Shown here: one piece after another, positions 56,348-64,000 of the stretch
Position numbering within the stretch: the stretch's first letter is position 1
Layout: each line of letters opens with the position of its first letter
Source of the DNA: Pascua guehoae
Taxonomy: Eukaryota; Basidiomycota; Tremellomycetes; Trichosporonales; Trichosporonaceae
DNA length: 64,000 nt
Reading direction: 5' to 3'
NCBI GenBank assembly: GCA_001600415.1
Contig: BCJX01000011.1
Span: forward strand, 612,962 to 676,961
Made by a program: the position numbers and the translations under genes
The notes under the pieces: model-generated
Told to the model about the DNA's origin: nothing
Database searches by the model: none
The model's input: the letters and a program-made list of their open reading frames with translations, nothing else

Positions 56348-57935
56348 CTACTTCTTCCCAAGCCACCCAAGCAGCTTGGATCCCTGTTCCTGCGCAGCCT
56401 CGCCTACGGCGCCGTTGACGTTGGGCCCGTGGCCGAGGGCTGCTGGCCCTCCGATCTGCCCGGGGTGCATCATGTAGGGTGGCGGGTACATGCCGAGCGG
56501 TTGCGGTGGGGGTGGGGAGTGGTTGTGCTGGTGCTTGGCCCGAAGGTTGAACAGCGCCGAGTTGGTGAGGACGATCAAAAACGTGAGGGTGACGAGCGTA
56601 AAGCCCATCGTCTTCCACGAGATTGGGTCGACAAAGCTGTTGATAACGCCCGCAAACGTCTCGGCGCCGACGCGCGCACGGCCCACCACCTTTGGGTCGC
56701 GGTGCATGCACGTCTCCCAGGCCGAACATGCCGGCTCCCTGGTGGGTCAGCAATTGTAACGATGATGCAACCCACATGGCCGGTACACGCAGCGATGGCT
56801 CGCAACGGTTTGTCATGTATGCCTGTGTGCAGCTCGCAATCTCTTGGAGGATTTCTGAGTGGTCAGCATCGACAAAGCACCCAATGCTAGAAGCCACTTA
56901 CCAACAGAGTACTCCTCGATGCGCTCCTGCATGTCTCGCCGGATCGCCAGGATAAACTGTGTCGCGACGTAGAGGAACAGGAGGACAAGGGACGCATTGA
57001 ACACAAACTGGACATAGCTGTGGGGTCAGCAGTGTGGTTCCGGCTACTGGTTGAGCGGGCTCGTCCAGTATCGTTGGTCCCGGCCAGTCGTCCACTATAG
57101 GGGTGGATATGAAGCACATTGCCAACAAACCAACTCGCGACCACCCTTGAGCCCTGCTTCAACTCATGCGACGATGACCTGTGGCTGAACAACGCCACCT
57201 TCACGCGTTCCACGTCACACCACCACTCCTTCCTCGTTAGTAGTCCACGTACCCAAGCAAGATCGCCGGAATCTCCGAGTGTCGCACAGCGGGGTTGTCC
57301 ATGTGGAAGTTGTACGTGTTTGCACGACCGCCTGCGACCACCGAGCCGCCCTCCTGCTAGTCAATGTTGTGCTCCTCAGAAGAGCAGGGAAAGAGGTGAC
57401 AGAGGAGCGTGGTTAAGTAGTGAGGTGAGCTAGAGGCCCCTTGTAGTAGCCACCCACAGAATAGTGAGAAGCCAAGCCCCATTGTGGTAGCTTGCCAGGT
57501 AGCAGAACGCGGACGCACAGCAGCTACCAGGCACCTCGCTCAAGCCCCGCCGACGACCACCACTCTCCGCGTAGAGACCGACACCGGCACACGAGATCGT
57601 ACTCTCAGACGGTACTGTCTCTCGACAGTCCTCGCGGCCGCGAGTCGTGCGCTCGCGTACCGGGCCAGTCTCCCCGCCACATTCCAAAGGGCTCCTGTGC
57701 TCGTACTCCCTCCACCTGCAGACTTACATCGTCACTCGCGTCCTCATTACGGCGTGCCCACTGCTTCCTGCGCCTGCGAACTCGCGCGACCGCACCACCA
57801 GCAATTGGGCGTTCCTTCTTGGCGTCGGGCGAGGGAGGAGCGTAGGTGGCATCGTTCGCATCCTCCACCGACGCAGCAAGTGTGAGGGCAGTGTAAGGAG
57901 CCGGAGTCGCAGTGGTAGCAGGATCCGCACCGGCA

Positions 57936-57978
<43 letters not shown>

Positions 57979-58511
57979 CAGAACCTGCGGCCGCCTCTGC
58001 AGCAGCGTCCGCCATCTCGACCTCCTCCACATCGGGTCCGCCGCCAAAGCCAAAGTCGGTCCGCGCCCACCGGTTCGGATCGTAGGGTTCAAACTTTGGT
58101 GCTGGGGGAAGTGGTGGGGCGTTGAAGAGGAACGGCGTGTTCGTGAATGCCTGCGTGTGGTGGCGGTTGAAGGGCGAGGGCAAGGGGGCGGAGAGGTCAG
58201 AGTGGAGTCCTGGCTGGTCAGCTGTCTGCGTTGTGGAGGGCTGAGGGTGGAGAAGAGCCGAATGGGCTACTGGACGGGGTTGGGGAGGGAATGCCAAACA
58301 GATCAGAGACAGTATACACGAAGGTGTTGTGGTGTGGTGCCATGGGCGACGGTGCTCAAGACGACACAAGCCGTTGGTGACCAGAGGGCTGGCCGTGTTT
58401 GTTTGGGTGCAACTCACGTTTCCTGGCAGGTCCGTCCTCGGCTTCGGCGAGCCAAGTGACGGGCGCCGAGTCAATGTCCATTGGCGCCGAGCGGTCGCGG
58501 GGCTCAAACAT
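56348..58511 (-). CDS. BRL1: Brl1/Brr6-family nuclear envelope protein
   Basis: Six exons: 58511-58418, 58209-57728, 57353-57253, 57017-56902, 56854-56787 and 56734-56348; 415 aa. Brl1/Brr6 proteins span the inner nuclear membrane and assist nuclear pore assembly and membrane fusion. Seen: a disordered N-terminus with a Gly-Ser repeat (coded near 57940-57985) and a basic patch (RVRRRRKQWARR); the domain entry HSEIPAILLGYVQFVFNASL leading into TM helix 1; IRRDMQERIEEYSVEILQEI; the cysteine-rich lumenal part with the family's four-Cys pattern (ASC, NRC, PAC, WETCMHRDP); and TM helix 2 (TMGFTLVTLTFLIVLTNSAL). Phase is consistent at all five junctions. The intron between exons 2 and 3 (374 nt) could hide an extra exon (open stretch around 57650-57720). 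It is divergent from BUB3 by 298 bp. Confidence 0.9.
57940..57985. repeat. hexamer repeat encoding Gly-Ser
   Basis: Eight to nine copies of GCCAGA (TCTGGC on the coding strand) inside exon 2 of the BRL1-like gene, giving a pure Gly-Ser stretch. Length polymorphism is likely. Confidence 0.9.
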
Positions 58512-58809
58512 TGTGGTAGCTGGTGTCGCGTTTGTGTGTAACAGGTGGTAGGAGGTGTTGAGATGTAGGACCAGTAGTGGTAGAAAATCAAACAACAAAC
58601 ACGTCCATGGGTTGCACCGCAGCTGGGCGCGCTGGGCGGCTGGGCGGCTGGCTGGCTGGCTGGCCCGAAATCAGAACCCACCCACCCAAACGGTACCTGA
58701 ACGGATTGATTGATTGATCCTGATGATCCTGTCCTGGGTGTAAACTAAACCTCCGCCGTTTACCATCTTGTTTTTGCCCCTTTGTCACCATCCACACTCT
58801 ACAACCACA

Positions 58810-61129
58810 ATGTCCTCTGGTACGTCCAACCACCTCTGCTAACCATTTGCGATCGCATACTGACATGCAGGCGACGTCTCCCTCCAGCCTCCCGCGGACG
58901 GCATTGCAAGCGTCGCGTGGTCGCCCGATAGCTCGCGCCTACTTGTTGCCAGCTGGGACTCGGTATGTGTTGTCTTCTGTTGTCTTGTCCGCGCCTGCTT
59001 CTTGGCTTGGCCTGCACCTATGGTCCCTGTCGAGCTTTGTGTTATTATGGCTATCGCCTCACCTGTGCCCCAATCCTCATGCTCCTTGTGGCCCCACGCT
59101 GGCTTGCGCTGCTGCTCCGTACCACAAGACGCTGACATCACAGACGATCCAACTGCACACCGTTTCCAACCCACCTACCCCACCCAGGATGTGCGTTCAT
59201 CTTGCCTCTCTCCTTTTGAATTCAACAGTGCCTTCATTCATCTCCTTGATCCCAACTTGGACTCCAGCTCTTGATCTTTACAGTCTTCTTGTTCACCCAC
59301 TAACGGCAGCTTCTCCCATCCTCGTCCAGTATTGGCGGTCGCGTTCGGCTCGAGTCCCGACGTCGCGTTCTCAGGTGGCCTCGACCGCCGCGTAAGACAG
59401 TGAGTGCCGCATAGGTGTAACATTGCCTGCTGTTGCCTACGAGGCTATGCGCGCGAGCATGATCTCTTGATCAGACCGCCCTCGGTGTGGCTTCATCTCA
59501 GTCTCGACCTCCTTTGGCTGTCCCGAGCCCGATGAACTACCCTCGCCGACAGGTAATTTGTCGAGCACACCTAACACCCAGATGGGACTTTAAGACTGGC
59601 GAGTGCCGCGTGCTTGGCAAGCACGACGACGCGGTCAGCTCCATGGTGTGGATCCCAGAGCACAGTACGTCACATCCATGGGTTCTCCTGGACCTCTTGA
59701 CTGACTGCAGACATCCTGGTGACCGGCTCGTGGGACAGGACAATCAAGGTGTGGGACCCGTAAGTCTACTAGCGATCATCTGCCCCCTCTCTCCTCGAGT
59801 CCTTTTCCTGACCCACAGCTCATCCGAAACTCCTCTCCGCTCCACGACGCCCCAGGAGGAACGCGTCTACAACCTCTCATACACGCCCGCGACGCTGCGC
59901 CTTCTCGTCTCCATGGCCCACCGCCACGTGAGCGTGTTCACCGCACCCGAGCTCGCCGCTGCGGCGCAGGAGGGCCGCCCCGCTAAGGCAGACCACACGC
60001 GCGAGAGCGCGCTCAAGATGCTTACCCGGAGTGTGGCGTGTATGGCGGATGGCAAGGGTGAGTGGGCTGCTGGCGCGTCTCGAGGCTGCGCGTGGATGTC
60101 ATCTTGTGGATTGAGATTGGTCTCACAGGGCGGGTTGGGGTAACTATGGAGAAGTCTCCCATGGCAGTTAGGGCCGCCTCACCAGGCTGTACCATTGCTT
60201 TTCCTCACAACGTCACCGAGACCCAATCCCCACCTCCCCCTTCCGACTAACCCCCAGGCTGGGCATCCGCCTCGATCGAGGGCCGCATCGCCGTCGAGTA
60301 CTTTGACCCCGACCCGGCCGTCCAGGCAAAGAAGTACGCGTTCCGCGCCCACCGTGCGACGGTCGACGGTGTCGAGCAGGTCTACCCCATCAATGCGGTG
60401 GCGTATCACCCTATGTGAGTCGACTTCGCCGCAGACAGGCTTTCGTGCGAGTCTTGGGAGCGTGGTCAATGGTAGCCGTTAAGGCAGAACGCGTTGGCGA
60501 CGGGAGAGGCGGGAGGCGTCTACGGAGGACGCTGTTGCAGGCAAGGCAGGGGGGAGTGGAGTGGACGACCATTTCGACTTGCTTGGGCCAATGCTGGTCT
60601 ATTGTCCATTGTTTTGTCCCTTTTGCTCTGCTAGTCATAGAGGACGTCCTCCCTTAATGGCGGCGGTCCTCGTTCTCATTCTCTGCCACCCGCCTTTGCG
60701 ACCTGCGTCTTAGCTCCCTCCCTTCATGTCACTTCCCGGTGCATCCTCCCCCTCATTCACACGACCTCCCCTCACTCTCCCTCCGTACCACACCGCTTAC
60801 ACCCAGCCACAACACGTTCGCGTCTGGCGGCTCGGACGGCGTCCTGAGCATCTGGGACCACAGCGCCAAGAAGCGCATGCGCCTGTTCCCCAAATACCCC
60901 ACGGCCATTTCGGCGCTCGCCTTCTCCCCGGACGGCATGCGCCTCGCCATTGGCGTCAGCTACGAGCACGACAACGCCGTGTCGGCGCCAGAGGACCAGG
61001 CGCGCGTGCTCCTCCTCCTCAAGGAGACGGTCATGGAGGACTGCAAGGTGCGTCATGGGACGGTGCTTTGGTTGGGGCGGATGCCGTGTGGGGGTTCAGC
61101 TGACACGACAGCCCAAGGCGCGGGCATGA
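58810..61129 (+). CDS. BUB3: spindle checkpoint WD40 protein Bub3
   Basis: Ten exons: 58810-58819, 58871-58962, 59144-59190, 59310-59399, 59582-59664, 59711-59759, 59819-60057, 60258-60414, 60807-61047 and 61112-61129; 341 aa. Bub3 binds GLEBS motifs of Bub1/Mad3 and Knl1 MELT repeats at kinetochores. Seen: DGIASVAWSPDSSRLLVASW in blade 1; HPRPVLAVAFGSSPDVAFSG then GLDRRVRQWDF; KHDDAVSSMVWIPEHNILVT then GSWDRTIKVWDP; and the Bub3-specific SASIEGRIAVEYFDPDPAVQ AKKYAFRAHR and VYPINAVAYHP, then FASGGSDGVLSIWD and FPKYPTAISALAFSPDG. The first exon is 10 nt and the last 18 nt. Exon 3 (ending in a split Ile codon) is the least certain. The 3' end faces the scramblase gene with an 83-nt gap. Confidence 0.93.
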
Positions 61130-61212
61130 GAGTGACGTCGAGCGCATCAGGTTACAGTAGATCGGTGCATGCAGCAGATTTATACAGCTATCTAGCCTCT
61201 GTGTCTCGTGGC

Positions 61213-63429
61213 CTAAGACCAGTCGCCCCAGTCGCCGCCATCGCCGCTGCCTCCAAAGAGCCCTTCGTCGCTCTGCTGCTGAGCCCACGGGTCCTCCATG
61301 ACCTCCTCATACTCTGACGAGCCAGGGTACGGCTCGCGCCCGTTGTCCCACCCTTCCTGACCGCGCTCCCCGGGGGAGGCGTCGCGTTGCGGGCCAGACG
61401 GCGCACGGCCGTAGATTTCGTCGTCGGTCATCTCGGACGGGTAGCCCATTGCGCCTTCGGCTCCGGCTGCTCCCGCCGCGCCAGCGGCGCTGGCCGTGTC
61501 GTCGGATCCGGAGCGGCGAGCCTCCGAGCTGCCGTCGCCGCCGCCAAAGAGGATGAATGGGAAGCCCATGCCACTGGAAGTCAGTTAACCTTGAAATGAG
61601 CGCAATAACTGACCCGCTACCAGAGTGCCGGGAAAAGTAGTCAAAGTCAACTGCATGTTAGCTTCTCGCGTACGATTGTAACGCACTTGAAACGGCGGTT
61701 GCGAGTGTCTGCTGTCAGCTAAAGCCCCCCACGATTGGTAGCTCACCATTGCACGTTGGTCAAGCGTTAGGCCCCCTTCATGACGCTCGGGCAGGATGAG
61801 AGTCTGGCCCTGGACATTGACCTTGTCCCCAGCCGCGAGGTCGAGCTCGGTGCCCGCGGCATCGAAGCGGATCACGTACTGTCCCGTGTCGGTGAACAGT
61901 TCGCGGCCGAGGCCCGCAAAGTTGCGGTTGATCGTCCCGATTAGGCCTGGCGTCAGCGAAGGGAGACGGGAACTGCTTAGCTCACGGTCGTCGCGGTCCT
62001 TGATCCAAAAGTCCCAAGCGAGGAAGCCGCCGTCGATGCGGCCAAACTGCGAGTATACATCATCGGGGCGGCTGGTGGGTTAGCTTCAGCAATCCCATCC
62101 GAACCCACTGTTGGAAGAGGTTGTACCGTCGCCGCCATGGGTGCCATTGTCTGTCATCAGCACTACTTGAACTGTCTTTGGCTGACTATCAGCTCTAAAC
62201 GCACTGTTGAGTTTCGCCGACAATCTCGCCGTCGTTCTCCCCCGCGTGCACGTAGATGCGCGAGTTGATAAACGCGAATGGGCGCCGGATCTGAAGTCAG
62301 CTTACTCCGTGTGATTGAGAGATAGCTGACCCATAGAATGGGCTTGCCTGTGCGGTCCATGACGACGGAGCGGAAGGGACGGTGTGTGTGCAGAAACTGG
62401 CGTGTCATGGTGCTCAAGATGCCCTTGTCTTCCTCGGCGAGGCTGCTGTTAGTTGGGTCGCAGGAGGGTGCTCACTATCCAACGACTTCTCCCTGTGTGG
62501 GTTAGCACTGACAGAAGCTCGCCACCCACCTCTGGAGAATGAATCGCGTAGCGGTTGGCCTGTTCGAACTGCATTGTGAGCTGAGCCCGTAGAGAAGGTA
62601 TCGGCACAGCTCACACCCAAGAAAACATTGAGCATTTCGAGTTGTCTGGTGTTAGTGGCAATGTTAAAGCAATTACAGTCCTCCATACGACCTTCCTCCC
62701 CTCCTTCTTTCCTTCCACCCTACCTTTCTGCCTTCCTGCCCTCCTGCCTTCTTCTTCCTTCCTTGCCTTCTGTTTCCTTCGTCTCCTTCCTCGCCTTCCT
62801 TCAACAACAACCCGCCTTCCCGACCTTCACCTCCCTCCCCTTGGCCGCCTGCCCTGCCTTCCCCCCGCCTTCCTTTGACTCCAACGGACTCACCGAACAA
62901 CAACAAGCGTATCGTGCGCAAGCAACTCATACGCCCCATGCGTATCCGCCAACACACCCCCCGGGTCCCGCGGTACGACCACCTGGGTCCTCGGCTGGCC
63001 CATCCCGGGGCCAAACGCGTTCCACCCGCCCGCACCGGGGAACCCAGCACCAGGGAACCCAGCGCCCTGGAAGCCTCCAAAGCCCGGCTGACCGCCGAGC
63101 TGGTCAAACGGCGACGGCGTGCGGCGCTGGGGACGTGAGGGCCGGACATGGCCGCGGGGCACTGGCGTCAGACAAACGTTACGAGGGGGCAGGCGAGCGG
63201 TGGGCCGAGTGCGAGTACGGCACGTGTACGAGTACAGAACATACTACGCAGCACGCGTGGTCATTACCGATGTCCTGGGACATCTCCAGCTCGCCACACC
63301 ACCACCAACCCTCCACACCCCAAACTCACATCGGTCATCGTCGCGCCGCATAAGCGGCGCCGAGCTCGCCACACCGCGCACAAGCGGCCGTCGCAGCGCC
63401 GTCGCGGGCGATAGGCCGCGGCGTAGCAT
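61213..63429 (-). CDS. AIM25: mitochondrial phospholipid scramblase-family protein (AIM25-like)
   Basis: Thirteen exons: 63429-63330, 63161-62894, 62645-62615, 62568-62530, 62492-62476, 62442-62331, 62290-62205, 62150-62109, 62071-61986, 61946-61747, 61708-61687, 61650-61614 and 61573-61213; 466 aa. Scramblase-family proteins have a C-terminal beta-barrel wrapped on a hydrophobic helix; the fungal member Aim25 is mitochondrial. Seen: an Arg-rich presequence (MLRRGLSPATALRRPLVRGV); a Gly/Phe/Pro-rich segment; RQLEMLNVFLGFEQANRYAI; GEVVGYLAEEDKG; IRRPFAFINSRIYVHAG; WHPWRRRYNLF; QFGRIDGGFLAWDFWIKDRD; INRNFAGLGRELFTDTGQYV; and LTLDQRAMTLATAVSIDFDY FSRHSGSG, then an acidic, Gly-rich tail. Ten of twelve introns are 33-54 nt. 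Two donors are GTCAGC/GTCAGT rather than GTRNGT. Intron 2 (248 nt) is strongly C/T-rich on the plus strand. Confidence 0.9.
62646..62893. repeat. polypurine/polypyrimidine tract in scramblase intron 2
   Basis: On the plus strand the span from about 62690 to 62880 is almost only C and T, built from CCTTC/CTTCC words. On the coding strand it is a G/A tract. It lies wholly in an intron. Confidence 0.8.
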
Positions 63430-64000
63430 CGTGATTCTGTGCGTGTGTGTGTATGTGTTTGGTCGTGTGCGACAGTACGGCAAATGTCAAGATGCAAACA
63501 GCGCCAGAGGCAGAGTGGACAGAGTGGACAGAGTGGACAGAGTGGGACATGACCGATGGGCGCCGACCGAGGGTCTCTAACATGGCCTATGACGCAGCGC
63601 CGGCGGCACGCCAGGCACGGGAGTAATTGCCAGAAGATCCAGAGCGGCGACCACAGTGGCGCCGTTGGTCGGGTTAGTGGCTTGGGTGGTTACGTAAGGA
63701 TGCGGCTGACGCGGCCCGGCGAGAAGAGTTTCAACATGCAAACCTGCTCAACAGCTTGGCAACTCTGCAGATTAGCAGGCGGGGTTGACCGCACCTCGTC
63801 GATGAGAAGATCGGAGAATGCACCCCGATTCAGAGGTGACGAGCATGCTTGGACCATCGGCACCATGTGCAAGCTAGCACAGCTGCTTCTGAATCTGACT
63901 CCTTTGGGAACATGGTGCTCTTTGTACTGGGTCGACTCACGCCGGAGCCGAGCGAAGGCACCGGTTTGACCAGCCCCGCATGGCCGCATGGCCACATGCA
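63430..64000. other. intergenic at right edge
   Basis: 571 bp upstream of the scramblase start, with TGTGTGTGT (about 63440-63460) and a GTGGACAGA repeat (63515-63545). The open frame 63556-63969 has no recognisable feature. No gene seen. Confidence 0.5.

Noticed and set aside
58512..58681. Upstream and read-through extension in the BRL1-like gene (continuous minus-strand frame 57605-58681)
   Set aside because: Runs through intron 1 and upstream DNA; the ATG at 58511 plus a 208-nt intron gives a better N-terminus and correct phases.
63556..63969. 137-codon open frame at the right edge
   Set aside because: No recognisable domain, alternative frames also open, no splice signals tying it to a gene.

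Overview
The window looks like nuclear DNA of a basidiomycete yeast, most likely Tremellomycetes and possibly Trichosporonales. The reasons are: GC-rich coding DNA; many short introns (33 to 90 nt is common) with GTGAGT-like donors, CTAAC/CTGAC branch sites and YAG acceptors; a nuclear complex I subunit (NDUFS7/PSST); intron-bearing nuclear tRNAs; and fungal proteins of the OXA1, VTI1, MO25/HYM1, BRL1/BRR6, ATG18, BUB3 and AIM25-type scramblase families. The species assignment is inference. I assembled gene models by hand from splice motifs, reading-frame continuity and family similarity. Every multi-exon model listed closes in frame.

Layout. 1-2.0 kb: 3' part of an ABCC-type ABC transporter with a reading-frame break. 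3.9-7.0 kb (-): an Axl2-like single-pass membrane protein with cadherin-like repeats. 7.0-11.5 kb: gene-poor DNA. 11.5-15.5 kb: OXA1 (-) and NDUFS7 (+), a head-to-head pair of mitochondrial inner-membrane genes. 16.7-18.3 kb (-): a MAPEG-family protein whose first intron holds a 52-base assembly gap. 19.9-24.4 kb: VTI1 (-) and MO25/HYM1 (+), divergent. 27.0-28.7 kb (+): a low-complexity protein of unknown function with a (CTGC)21 tract upstream.

28.7-35.7 kb is a protein-gene-free, repeat-rich stretch. It holds a diverged array of about 130-bp units, two further tandem duplications, a divergent pair of intron-containing tRNA-Asn genes with 3'-half tRNA fragments, and a perfect 28-bp-arm inverted repeat.

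35.7-43.6 kb is transport and metabolism: a Fen2/Liz1-like MFS permease (-), gamma-glutamyltranspeptidase (-), an intron-containing tRNA-Asp (+) and a monocarboxylate-type MFS transporter (+). 44.1-45.5 kb (-): a secreted pepsin-like protease with an atypical second active-site triad. 46.1-51.7 kb (+): three adjacent accessory-looking genes (an F-box protein, an unknown 228-aa protein, and a protein with a PD-(D/E)XK-nuclease-like motif); this is the best candidate in the window for something undescribed. 53.6-63.4 kb: ATG18 (-), BRL1/BRR6-like (-), BUB3 (+) and a 13-exon AIM25-like scramblase (-) with introns down to 33 nt.

Most genes are unrelated housekeeping functions (mitochondrial biogenesis, vesicle fusion, autophagy, nuclear envelope and pore biogenesis, spindle checkpoint, polarity signalling). 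I see no metabolic cluster. The strongest structural themes are very small introns and micro-exons, and the repeat/tRNA region at 29-35 kb.
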